Assembly (NCBI GenBank): GCA_023231165.1
Contig: JALNVY010000001.1
Location: 1 to 55,254, forward strand
Direction of reading: 5' to 3'
DNA length: 55,254 nucleotides
From: Syntrophales bacterium
Lineage (GTDB): Bacteria > Desulfobacterota > Syntrophia > Syntrophales > UBA8958
The notes below the pieces were generated by a model that saw nothing but the letters and a program-made list of their open reading frames with translations, did no database searches and was not told where the DNA came from. Shown here piece by piece: positions 1 through 7,885 of the stretch; position 1 is the stretch's first letter, and each line of letters opens with the position of its first letter. The position numbers and the translations under genes were made by a program.

Positions 1-14
1 GATTGTCTTGACCA

Positions 15-710
15 TTATGGCTCCTTTCCTTGTTTGCTGAAATCTCCGAGATTTTTCATGAGATCATCTACCATTTGTTCTCTTTCCCGGACATCGTGCT
101 CGTCTTCCTCCATCTCTCCCTGGTCATCTACCTGTGATTTTTTTATTTCCAGGCTGTTTTCATCATAGAAGCGATACTTGCCGACAAGCTTGCCGTTGCG
201 GTAGCTGGCCTGCTCTCTGATCCTGCCGTTCTTGTAATAGGCGAGGTATTCCCCCTCCCGCTTATCGTTTTTAAAACTTCCCTTTTCCCTGATTTTCCCG
301 TTTTTGTAGTAGGAGATATAATCGCCCTCAAAAAGGCCATTGTGGAAGTTTTCTACGTCTTTGATCTGCCCGTCTCGATAATACAGCAGGTATTTGCCTT
401 GGAGCTTTCCGGCTTCATTGTAGTATTCCTCTTCCCGGATTTGCCCATTGTCGTAATAGCAGACATACTTGCCGACGAGATGGTTATCCTTGAAGGTTCC
501 CTGTTCACGAAGCTGTCCTCCCTGATAGTGGGACGCCGCTTCCCCGTTTTTTACGCCCCTGTCGAATTGCATGCGGACCATGACCTGGCCGTTGCCGAAA
601 TAAGAGATATACTCCCCTTCCGGCTTCCCGTTGATGGTAAAGCGCCGTTCAATGACCTGTTCCTTGTCATTATGATATATTTCCTCTTTAAGATTTCCCT
701 TCAGGGGCAT
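15..710 (-). CDS. MORN-variant repeat protein (YwqK-like)
   Basis: The 231-residue product is built of about seven tandem ~23-residue units of the form GxYxxYYxNGxIRExxxxxNGK, the MORN-variant repeat found in proteins often labelled YwqK-family antitoxins. Examples are the stretches around GKYVCYYDNGQIRE and GDYISYYKNGKIRE. The last ~40 residues are acidic and repeat-free. There is no signal peptide or membrane segment, so it is probably cytosolic. The start is the ATG at 710, preceded by an AAGGA-type ribosome site. MORN-type repeats form beta-hairpin scaffolds; the ligand cannot be read from sequence. The antitoxin label of the family is weakly founded, and no toxin gene is visible beside it. 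Confidence 0.8.
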   Translation of the reverse strand: MPLKGNLKEEIYHNDKEQVIERRFTINGKPEGEYISYFGNGQVMVRMQFDRGVKNGEAASHYQGGQLREQGTFKDNHLVGKYVCYYDNGQIREEEYYNEAGKLQGKYLLYYRDGQIKDVENFHNGLFEGDYISYYKNGKIREKGSFKNDKREGEYLAYYKNGRIREQASYRNGKLVGKYRFYDENSLEIKKSQVDDQGEMEEDEHDVREREQMVDDLMKNLGDFSKQGKEP

Positions 711-787
711 GTGTTCGGTCCTTTCCTCACCAGCATATAGGTGAATGGGGAACTTGTGTCAATGCAGATTGTATGTTTTGTCTTCTT

Positions 788-1735
788 TCAACTATGATTC
801 CTCAACATGAGCTCTGCTGGATGGGGATTGAGATAGATTTGCCCCTGCAGGTATGGTTCATCAAATTTCTGGACATAATGGGCCAGCATGGTCACCGGCA
901 CTACCAGGGGCAGGGCGCCCCGGTAGTATCTCTCGATGATGTCGAGGAGTTCCTCTTTCTCATCCTTCGTAAGCTGCTTCTTGAAATACCCCAGCATGTG
1001 CATGAGTACATTAGTCTGTTTCTTTGGGGTTGCGATGAGTTTCAACCCCTCCATCAGGAGCTGATGGTATTCGGATGTTGCCTGGGAGAGAGGCATTTTC
1101 TCGCGATTGGCGATGATACGGCCCAACATGGTCAGGTGTATCGGACTGTGAGACATCATGAGCAGTTTGTAATTGCGGTGGAAAATTTCGAGGTCCTTAA
1201 ATTTAAACGCCTTCTGCATCATGACCTGCCAGTGATGGGAGACAAAAACCCTTTCGATGAAATTTTCCCGCAGTACGGGATCGTGAATCCGGCCGTCATC
1301 CTCGACGGGCATAAAAGGGAAACGCGCCATGAACGCCCCGGCAAAAATACCCGTTCCCCGGCGGGAAGGAACTCCCGCATCGCCATATACCTTGACGGCC
1401 GTCATTCCGGAACTCGGGGATTTGCTCTTGAAGATGAAGCCGCAAAGTGATTCTTTTGCAAGGGAAAGGAATTTATTTTCTGCCCAGGCCCGCATTCCGG
1501 CGGTATGATCGATTCCCGATCTTATCGTCACGAGGCGGGGCGCGGTGGGATCGCCGATCAGACGCATGGCCTCCCGGGGCACAGGCAGCCCATACTCGAC
1601 CTCGGGACAGACCGGGATCCACTCAAAATAACGGCCCAGAGTCTGCGTAAGATAACGGTCCCGTTGATGCCCTCCGTCGTAGCGGACATTCTCCCCCAAA
1701 AGGCAGGCGCTGACTCCTATCTTGATCTTTTCCAT
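788..1735 (-). CDS. DUF523 and DUF1722 domain protein (YbgA-like fusion)
   Basis: The N-terminal half (residues about 1-150) begins MEKIKIGVSACLLGENVRYDGG, characteristic of DUF523, with the conserved CLLG and the later SPSSG segment. The C-terminal half (about 190-310) matches DUF1722, with HHWQVMMQ, a Y-rich helix and PYLQGQIYLNPHP at the end. This two-domain fusion is common in Gram-negative bacteria; its biochemical role is not established. Length (315 residues) is normal for the fusion. The reading frame is open to 1780, but the start at 1735 puts the first residue directly at the conserved domain edge, so it is preferred. It is transcribed convergently with nothing and away from the membrane protein at 2106. 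Confidence 0.85.
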   Translation of the reverse strand: MEKIKIGVSACLLGENVRYDGGHQRDRYLTQTLGRYFEWIPVCPEVEYGLPVPREAMRLIGDPTAPRLVTIRSGIDHTAGMRAWAENKFLSLAKESLCGFIFKSKSPSSGMTAVKVYGDAGVPSRRGTGIFAGAFMARFPFMPVEDDGRIHDPVLRENFIERVFVSHHWQVMMQKAFKFKDLEIFHRNYKLLMMSHSPIHLTMLGRIIANREKMPLSQATSEYHQLLMEGLKLIATPKKQTNVLMHMLGYFKKQLTKDEKEELLDIIERYYRGALPLVVPVTMLAHYVQKFDEPYLQGQIYLNPHPAELMLRNHS

Positions 1736-2105
1736 CGTGGGTGTCCATTCTTCATTAGTTAAAATTTGACAACCGCGCAAAAAGTCTCACACACCGTCAC
1801 CCCGACCCCGTATCGTGGCTACGTGTTTACTCCACAGCCTTTTTTACTGGACTATTATCATCAATAACGTGATTCTATAACACTGTAAAACAGCAGTGCC
1901 AAGGATTTTCTGGTACGTATTTGTTAAGCCCGTTTGACAAATCAATAATTTTCCCATAGCCTGCCCGTATGAATTTTATGGCGATCTTTTCATTTGACCT
2001 TTTTCGTCATGCTGCGTTAATGATAGAAAAACTTTGGGGAATGGATTCCATTTTTCTACGGCTATGCAAAGCTCTAATGTTATCAATATTTACGGGAGGT
2101 GAAAG
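1736..2105. other. Divergent intergenic region
   Basis: This 370-base gap lies between the divergent DUF523 gene and the ECF-type membrane protein gene. It holds a TTGACA box at 1934-1939 pointing rightwards; 17 bases on is TAGCCT, a poor -10 match, so the promoter call is weak. A strong ribosome site (GGGAGGTG) lies at 2095-2102. No RNA gene, riboswitch or convincing small ORF was recognised. Confidence 0.4.
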
Positions 2106-2600
2106 ATGTTTGGATCAAGTATCTTATCCTGGGAACTGCCCTGGAATCGCAAAACCGTCAGCGCAATGCTGCTGCTGGTGTTCCTGCCCAACGTCCTCAG
2201 TATAGTTAATCTGACCATCCCCGGGGGATTAAAGATTCATACCTTCCAAGCGGCTATCTTTCTTGCCGCATCGCTGTTGGGACCCCTGGGAGGACTGCTG
2301 TCCGGAGTGATTGGATCGCTCTTCTCAGCCTTGACCTTGTCGAATCCCTACCTCATGATCGGCAACGGTATCCTCGGGTTCTTTGCCGGTTGGTTTCTCC
2401 GGCGCGGCATCCGCCCCCTCTTTGCCGTCTGGATAGCCTTTTGCTTACAGTTGCTTTGGTTGATCCCGGCTGATTATTATCTTGCCGGCCTTTCCCAATC
2501 CTTTATCCAAAACCTGGTGCTGATTTTATTCTTGTCTAATACCCTCTGGGCAGTTGTCGCCGCCAGGCTGAGCGAGCCCCTGAAGAGGTGGATTGCGTGA
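2106..2600 (+). CDS. ECF transporter S-component-like membrane protein
   Basis: A very hydrophobic 164-residue protein with about five or six predicted membrane helices (roughly residues 16-34, 42-62, 64-84, 88-105, 110-126 and 133-152). Size, helix number and glycine-rich second and third helices resemble substrate-binding S components of energy-coupling-factor transporters. The substrate cannot be read. No ATPase or EcfT gene lies in the window, so if correct it would use a shared module encoded elsewhere. ATG at 2106 follows a GGGAGGTG ribosome site. Its end overlaps the next gene, so the two are probably translationally coupled. Another small polytopic membrane family remains possible. 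Confidence 0.6.
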   Translation: MFGSSILSWELPWNRKTVSAMLLLVFLPNVLSIVNLTIPGGLKIHTFQAAIFLAASLLGPLGGLLSGVIGSLFSALTLSNPYLMIGNGILGFFAGWFLRRGIRPLFAVWIAFCLQLLWLIPADYYLAGLSQSFIQNLVLILFLSNTLWAVVAARLSEPLKRWIA

Positions 2601-3100
2601 CAATTCCTTGTTTTCATGACTATTCTCTGGCCATGTTCTGCGGAGGGAGAAGGGTTTTCACGTCTAGTGAGCCGGGACTAAAGCCTCTGGTGGAGTGGTT
2701 GGAGATCTACAGAAGCAAGTATCGGGGCTGTTTACTCCACGACAAGGTAGTGGGATTGGCGGCGGCGAAGCTGATTGTCTATTCGGGGCTTATTTCCGAA
2801 GTGGTCACGAGGGTTTCCTCCGTACCGGCCAAATCATTTCTCATCGATCATGGAGTTCCTGCCAGTACGGATCTGATCGTGAATAACATCATGACCAGAG
2901 ACGGCACGACGATTTGTCCGGGGGAGGTGATTGCCCTGGAAACTGATAACCGGGACGAATTTCTCATTAGAATCCGCCGGATGGTCAAGGTAAACATGGA
3001 CGATTTTGATAATTGCCGCGGCCAGTGCGGTTATACTCCTTGGTGCCGCGAGTGCAAAGGATCAAGGGGACTTGCAACAGAATTATTATTATCGGAGTAA
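2597..3100 (+). CDS. DUF1893 domain protein
   Basis: The 167-residue product matches DUF1893: an early LAMFCGGRRVFTS strand, then DKVVGLAAAKLIVYSG and a late NRDGTTICPGE-like segment (seen as TRDGTTICPGE). This family has a cytidine-deaminase-like fold but no proven reaction. The C-terminal ~30 residues add four cysteines (CRGQCGY, CREC), possibly a metal site. The GTG at 2597 overlaps the upstream TGA in a GTGA junction and sits 8 bases after AAGAGG; an earlier GTG at 2588 is also in frame. Coupling with the membrane protein and the HD gene downstream suggests one functional unit. Confidence 0.8.
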   Translation: MTIPCFHDYSLAMFCGGRRVFTSSEPGLKPLVEWLEIYRSKYRGCLLHDKVVGLAAAKLIVYSGLISEVVTRVSSVPAKSFLIDHGVPASTDLIVNNIMTRDGTTICPGEVIALETDNRDEFLIRIRRMVKVNMDDFDNCRGQCGYTPWCRECKGSRGLATELLLSE

Positions 3101-3113
3101 GGAGGTAACAACC

Positions 3114-3674
3114 ATGGCCTTTTCCCGCGACCAAGCCTTATCACTGCTGCATGAGTACATCAAAAACGACAAGATGCTGGCCCATTCCTACGCATCCGAA
3201 ACCGTCATGAGGGCACTGGCCCGCCGCCTCGGTCAGGACGAGGAAAAGTGGGGACTTGCCGGTCTCCTTCATGATCTGGATATTGAACAGGTGGGCGGCG
3301 ATCTGACCGTACATGGCCTTGCCGCAGTAAAGATTCTGATGGAAAAAAGGATCGATCCGGAGATCATCGACGCCATTGCCATGCACAATGAAATGGCTGC
3401 GAAAAAGACTCGGGAGACCGTTTTTCAGCATGCCCTCGCGGCAGGGGAGACGGTAACCGGCCTGATCATGGCGACGGCGCTGGTTTATCCCGATAGAAAG
3501 CTCGCCAGCGTCAAGGTCAAATCTGTGACCAAGCGGATGAAGGAGAAGGCTTTTGCCGCCTCGGTAAACCGGGACGATATCCGGGAATGTGAACAGATCG
3601 GGATTCCTCTTGATGAATTCGTACAGATCTCCCTGACGGCGATGCAGGAGCAGAGCGGGCAATTGGGCATGTAA
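3114..3674 (+). CDS. HD-domain hydrolase (HDIG-type)
   Basis: A 186-residue single-domain HD protein. The metal-binding pattern is visible as HSYASE, LLHDLDIE (the HD pair), VHG and AMHNE. HD proteins of this small type are phosphohydrolases acting on nucleotides or small phosphoesters, but the substrate is unknown. The start ATG at 3114 is fixed by a near-perfect AAGGAGGT at 3100-3107; an upstream in-frame ATG at 3006 lies inside the DUF1893 gene and is rejected. It follows DUF1893 by 13 bases and so is in the same operon. Confidence 0.88.
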   Translation: MAFSRDQALSLLHEYIKNDKMLAHSYASETVMRALARRLGQDEEKWGLAGLLHDLDIEQVGGDLTVHGLAAVKILMEKRIDPEIIDAIAMHNEMAAKKTRETVFQHALAAGETVTGLIMATALVYPDRKLASVKVKSVTKRMKEKAFAASVNRDDIRECEQIGIPLDEFVQISLTAMQEQSGQLGM

Positions 3675-3705
3675 AACGTCAGCTTAAAATGCTAAAAGCC
3701 CCATT

Positions 3706-3741
3706 CCGTCATTCCCGCAACAACATTGGGCGGGAATCCGG
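3706..3741. repeat. Palindromic repeat, CATTCCCGC type
   Basis: ATTCCCGC (3711-3718) and GCGGGAAT (3730-3737) form an 8-bp stem with an 11-base loop, in the context CCGTCATTCCCGC...GCGGGAATCCGG. This wording is shared by widespread intergenic palindromes of proteobacteria. It lies directly after the HD gene and could also act as a weak transcription stop, though no T-run follows. Confidence 0.6.
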
Positions 3742-3842
3742 TTTTGACTACTTGAAAAAACATCTCCCCGGTATAGGCGTTCGAGGATGACAAATAGTTT
3801 TATGCTAACTCCGATTTCAATTTCCTATTGAGGATTGATTAA

Positions 3843-4652
3843 GTGGAAAAACAAGGGGAAACAGCGAGAAATCGCGAACCGTCACCGGAGGTCAATGAAC
3901 TCCTTGCCCTGATCCGGACCCTCCGTTCTCCCGAGGGATGTCCCTGGGACCGCATTCAGAAAGAGAAAGACCTCCGACGCTACCTTCTGAGCGAAGCCTA
4001 TGAAGTGATCGATGCCATCGCGGAAGGTTCGCCGGCAGACCTCCAGGAGGAGCTGGGGGATCTGCTCTTTCAGATTCTGTTCCTTGTCGCTCTGGCGGAG
4101 GAACAGGGGCATTTCAACCTTGCCGGGGTGGTCCGGGGGATATCGGGAAAAATGATTCGCCGCCACCCCCATGTCTTTGCCGACACGTCGGTCCGGGATG
4201 TTTCCGAGGTGAAGGCCAACTGGGAGAAGATCAAGGCGACCCAGGAGCACAAGGACAAGCATGCGAGTCCGCTTTTTGATGGTATATCCCGTTCCCTGCC
4301 AGCCCTCTCAAGGGCCCAGGACATAACTGCGCGGGCCGCAAGGGTAGGATTTGACTGGGAAAGAACAGATCAGGTTATCGAAAAGATCGAAGAAGAACTT
4401 CAGGAACTCAAAGAAGCTATTCGGATGAAAGATCAGGACAGCATGGAGGAAGAGATCGGGGATCTCCTTTTTTCCGTGGTTAACCTTTCCCGATTTGCCA
4501 ATGTTCAGGCAGAAGAAGCCCTGCGCCGGACAACGGGTAAATTCCTGAGACGGTTCCAATATATCGAGAGACGGTTGCAGGAAGAAGGCGTCAGCTTGGA
4601 AGAGGCTACCCTTGCCGCCATGGATCGCCTCTGGGAAGAGGCGAAAGGTTGA
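3843..4652 (+). CDS. mazG: Nucleoside triphosphate pyrophosphohydrolase MazG
   Basis: A 269-residue tandem-domain MazG, the usual length. Domain 1 (about 12-120) has the signature LRSPEGCPWDRIQ, the metal-binding EAYEVIDAI and EELGDLLFQILF. Domain 2 (about 145-260) has RVGFDWE, EELQELKEAI and EEEIGDLLFSVVNLSRF. The enzyme hydrolyses NTPs and dNTPs to monophosphate and pyrophosphate in the cytosol, a house-cleaning and stress role. The start is GTG at 3843, after a TTGAGG site at about 3827-3832. It stands alone between a repeat-bearing gap and the DUF4384 gene. Confidence 0.95.
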   Translation: MEKQGETARNREPSPEVNELLALIRTLRSPEGCPWDRIQKEKDLRRYLLSEAYEVIDAIAEGSPADLQEELGDLLFQILFLVALAEEQGHFNLAGVVRGISGKMIRRHPHVFADTSVRDVSEVKANWEKIKATQEHKDKHASPLFDGISRSLPALSRAQDITARAARVGFDWERTDQVIEKIEEELQELKEAIRMKDQDSMEEEIGDLLFSVVNLSRFANVQAEEALRRTTGKFLRRFQYIERRLQEEGVSLEEATLAAMDRLWEEAKG

Positions 4653-4741
4653 ATATTTAACTAACATCGCCGCACCGATTGACGAATTATCGCAAATATG
4701 CAAAACTCCAATCGATAATCAAGAAGATGGAGGCCCTCAAG

Positions 4742-5599
4742 ATGAAGTATACTTTTCCTGCCTTATTGCTTTTTATCTGCATTTCCTCTTCCCTTTACGC
4801 CGCCCAATCCACCATTGTGGATGTCGATGGCAATGCCTGCATGGGAGACGACAAATCGAGAAAGCAGACGGAACAGGCGGCGATGGCTGACGCCAAGCGG
4901 AATGCGGCGGAGAGGGCCGTGACCTATCTAAGAAGCGAAACGCAGGTGAAGGATTTCGCTGTTGAAAAGGATCTTATCGCTGCCTATTCCAATGCCGCGG
5001 TGAAGGTCATTCAAGAGCTGGAAAAATCCTGGTACAAGGATGCCGTCACCGGTGAATGCTACCGGATGAAGATCAAGGCGGAGGTTGTCCCCGATGAAAA
5101 AGCCATGAATAAGGCCGCCCAGGTAAAGGACTTTACTGACGATCCGGCGGCGCCGCTGAAGGTGAAATTATGGACTGATAAGCAGGAATATAAACAGGGT
5201 GACAAGATAAAAATTTACCTCAAAGGCAACAAACCCTTCCATGCCCGTATTCTGTACAAGGATACTGCCGGTAATCTCCTTCAACTCTTACCTAATCCTT
5301 ATCGCAGCGAAACTTATTTCAACGGTGGTATCATATATGAGATCCCATCGGGAAACGACCGTTTTGATCTTGAGGTCTCTCCACCCTTTGGTCAGGAAAG
5401 TATCTCGATATACACCAGTACGGCGCCGTTAGGGGATATTAACCTTGCGGCCCAGGGAGATGTATATCGGGTGATGACAAAATCGACGGATGTGTCCCGG
5501 ATGACCAGGGGAGTGAAGGTTCAGGAAAAATCAGATGGCAGGAAGGATTTGCCCTCCGAGTTTTCCGAGGAGGTCTTGTCGATCAAAACCGGGCAGTAG
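4742..5599 (+). CDS. Secreted DUF4384 domain protein
   Basis: The product (285 residues) starts with a signal peptide, MKYTFPALLLFICISSSLYA, cut probably after AAQ or YAA. Residues about 20-125 form an alpha/beta domain with an A-rich helix (QAAMADAKRNAAERAV) like the FlgT/LPP20 N-terminal fold. Residues about 135-245 match DUF4384: LWTDKQEYKQGDKI, LLPNP and a final YTSTAPL. DUF4384 is usually found in envelope proteins and on kinase sensor regions; its ligand is unknown. ATG at 4742 follows TGGAGG at 4728-4733 and starts right at the signal sequence; longer in-frame starts at 4679 and 4727 are disfavoured. Confidence 0.8.
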   Translation: MKYTFPALLLFICISSSLYAAQSTIVDVDGNACMGDDKSRKQTEQAAMADAKRNAAERAVTYLRSETQVKDFAVEKDLIAAYSNAAVKVIQELEKSWYKDAVTGECYRMKIKAEVVPDEKAMNKAAQVKDFTDDPAAPLKVKLWTDKQEYKQGDKIKIYLKGNKPFHARILYKDTAGNLLQLLPNPYRSETYFNGGIIYEIPSGNDRFDLEVSPPFGQESISIYTSTAPLGDINLAAQGDVYRVMTKSTDVSRMTRGVKVQEKSDGRKDLPSEFSEEVLSIKTGQ

Positions 5600-5672
5600 C
5601 AATAATAACAAATTTTACTTGCGGGGAAAAATCAGGCGATTTATCCACGTAACATCAATAAGGAGCAGCAAC

Positions 5673-6917
5673 ATGACTGAAGAAAAAGCGGGAACTGGAA
5701 CGACGGCGACTGTCGGAGGCGAGGCCTCTTTACCTGAGGATGATTTTGGAGCGATGTTTGAAAAAGATAACAAAATGCCGGTAAGGCTGAAGCCCGGCCA
5801 GAAAATAAAGGCGACCGTAATAAGTATTTCCAAAGACATGGTGTACGTTGACCTGGACGAAAAGAGCGAAGGCGTCATAGAACTGGCCGAGTTTAAGGGT
5901 GCCGACGGGACCTGCGCGGTGCATGAAGGCGACGAGATAGAGGCCTACTTTCTCCATGTCCGTGACGGCGCAAAGAGACTCACAACCCTTAGGCACGGGT
6001 ATTCGACTCTGGATATGGCCGAGATCCGCGAAGCCCATCATGCGAACCTGCCGGTTTCCGGAAAGGTTAAATCTGCCGTGAAGGGTGGATTTGAGGTGAT
6101 GGTAGGCGGCGTCAGATGCTTTTGCCCATTTTCTCAAATTGATCTGAAGCGAGACAAGGACAACGAGTCTTACGTCGGCCAGACCTTCCCTTTCAAAGTA
6201 GTTGAATTTGAGGAAGAAAACCAGAACGTCGTCCTTTCGCGCCGTGTCCTCTTTGAAGAAGAAAGGCGAGCGCAGGCCGACCACATTAAAGAAACCCTTA
6301 CCGTGGGGACGGATTTGACAGGCACGGTTCGTTCGCTGGCTAATTTCGGCGCCTTCATAGATATCGGGGGAGTGGATGGTTTGATACCTCTAAGCGAGAT
6401 GGCCTGGGACAGGACGGAGAAGCCCGAGAATATCCTGTCTCCCGGTCAGGAGATCACGGTAAGGGTTATCGGTCTTGATTGGGAGAAGGGTCGCCTGACC
6501 CTGAGCCTTAAGGCCCTGCAAGCCGATCCCTGGGAGAGCGTGGCTGCGGCGTACCCGTCAGGCAGCAGGGTAAAAGGTCCTGTCGTCAGGCTTACCACCT
6601 TTGGCGCCTTCGTCAATCTGGCGCCGGGGATAGACGGATTGATCCACATCTCCAACCTTGGGGCGGGAAAGCGCATTAATCACCCCAAAGACGTGGTCGA
6701 GGTAGGTCAATTGGTAGAACCGTATGTGCTTGCCATTGATCCGGTAAAGCGCAAGATTTCCCTGTCACTTGAAACCCCGTCGGAGGAAGAGGAGTTTTAT
6801 ATCCCCGAGTCGGGAGAAGCCGTGGAGAGTACTTCCGGTGGCTTTGGCAATTTTGGGGAGCTGATCCATAAGCGCCTCCAGAATAAGAAAAAAAAGGAGG
6901 CGATACCATCTCGGTAA
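5673..6917 (+). CDS. S1 RNA-binding domain protein (ribosomal S1-like)
   Basis: A 414-residue protein with four S1 OB-fold domains at about residues 38-107, 122-190, 208-277 and 293-364. The last two carry the clearest signatures (GTVRSLANFGAFIDIGGVDGLIPLSE and FGAFVNLAPGIDGLIHIS). A basic tail (NKKKKEAIPSR) closes the protein. It is shorter than the six-domain ribosomal S1 and may be a paralogue acting in translation or RNA binding. The start ATG at 5673 follows AAGGAG at 5660-5665 with 7-base spacing; the frame is open further upstream, but that extension overlaps the DUF4384 gene. Confidence 0.9.
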   Translation: MTEEKAGTGTTATVGGEASLPEDDFGAMFEKDNKMPVRLKPGQKIKATVISISKDMVYVDLDEKSEGVIELAEFKGADGTCAVHEGDEIEAYFLHVRDGAKRLTTLRHGYSTLDMAEIREAHHANLPVSGKVKSAVKGGFEVMVGGVRCFCPFSQIDLKRDKDNESYVGQTFPFKVVEFEEENQNVVLSRRVLFEEERRAQADHIKETLTVGTDLTGTVRSLANFGAFIDIGGVDGLIPLSEMAWDRTEKPENILSPGQEITVRVIGLDWEKGRLTLSLKALQADPWESVAAAYPSGSRVKGPVVRLTTFGAFVNLAPGIDGLIHISNLGAGKRINHPKDVVEVGQLVEPYVLAIDPVKRKISLSLETPSEEEEFYIPESGEAVESTSGGFGNFGELIHKRLQNKKKKEAIPSR

Positions 6918-7231
6918 AGGGGGAACATTTTTCTATATTTATCACGGGAAACAGGTTAATACTTGAGACAAGATAAAACGATCCGATTGGGCAATATGTC
7001 AAACTAACATTCCCGCCGCTTGCGAACGATCATTTTATCAAAAGCGACTCGCAGCATAAAATATTTGATGTCCAGTATTGAAGAAAGAAATCAGCCCATC
7101 TATATGATGGCTTTTCGACTTAATCTCTGATACATAGGAAAGTAATATTCATCTGCCCGACAGGGAGGAGAAAATTCTGCATAGTCTATTAGCTGTCGGA
7201 GAAAAAAGGGGATCAAAGTGGGAGGGAAAAC
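6918..7231. other. Intergenic region, no gene seen
   Basis: This AT-rich 314-base gap follows the S1-domain gene. Short imperfect hairpins occur, but none has a terminator T-run. It ends with a strong GGGAGG ribosome site at 7220-7225 for the lysine-rich protein. No promoter of convincing quality and no RNA gene were recognised. Confidence 0.4.
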
Positions 7232-7555
7232 ATGGGATCAAAGCAGAAGCAGGCGCAAATCGGACAAAAGGAATCTTTCGAACGAAAGCTGAAAAATCGA
7301 CTGACTCTCCTGTCGGAAGAAGGGATCGAATCTCGAAAGATTGATAAAGATGTGCTTGTAAAAAAATTGCGGGCAAATGTTGAGGCCATAAACACCAGGC
7401 TGAAGGCGATTGATGCCAACGAAAAGAAGAATGAAGAACTGGTAAGGATGAAGCTGGAAAAGGCAGAAGCCCCCCGTAAAGAGCCGGAAGGAATTAAAGA
7501 GAAGAAGGTAAAGGAAGCCCCTGTGGAGGTTAAGGAAAAAAAGAAAAAGAAATAA
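7232..7555 (+). CDS. Small lysine/glutamate-rich coiled-coil protein
   Basis: The 107-residue product is strongly charged and mostly helical by composition, with heptad-like leucine/isoleucine spacing between residues 20 and 75 and a tail of Lys/Glu repeats ending KEKKKKK. The ribosome site (GGGAGG, 6 bases before ATG) is strong, which supports a real gene. No family was recognised. The basic tail could bind nucleic acid or ribosomes, but this is only a composition argument. It stands alone between two gaps of about 300 bases. Confidence 0.6.
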   Translation: MGSKQKQAQIGQKESFERKLKNRLTLLSEEGIESRKIDKDVLVKKLRANVEAINTRLKAIDANEKKNEELVRMKLEKAEAPRKEPEGIKEKKVKEAPVEVKEKKKKK

Positions 7556-7885
7556 TAGATCTTGGCAATTATAGAAAAGTAGCAAGAACCATGGCTAATG
7601 ATTAAAAGAAAAGCAAGGTTTTCAAGACCTTGTAATGGATAGCCGCGATGTGTTCGCAGATGGTGATGTGCTGTAGGTTTGCAACGCTGTCATAGACATC
7701 GGTACAACTGGTATTTACACAGATCATCCTTACTGATAACAAATACAAAGCAAAAGATCAGATTTACTGAGAGCTTATTGAATCCTGGTCGCAGACATTG
7801 ATATTATTTCCAAAATACAAATGCAGAAGCTATTTTTTTGATACTTCTGCCTCATAGAAGCAAATACTTATCAATCGAGACTATT
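7556..7885. other. AT-rich intergenic region with two hairpins
   Basis: This 330-base gap has two stem-loops: CAAGGT (7614-7619) with ACCTTG (7627-7632), and GCAGAAG (7823-7829) with CTTCTGC (7844-7850) around a T-run. The first may end the lysine-rich gene; the second lies just before the HEAT-repeat gene. No gene, RNA family or clear promoter was recognised. Confidence 0.4.

Noticed and set aside
15..710. Toxin-antitoxin locus based on the YwqK label
   Set aside because: Only the MORN-like repeat protein is present; no toxin-like partner lies beside it within the window.
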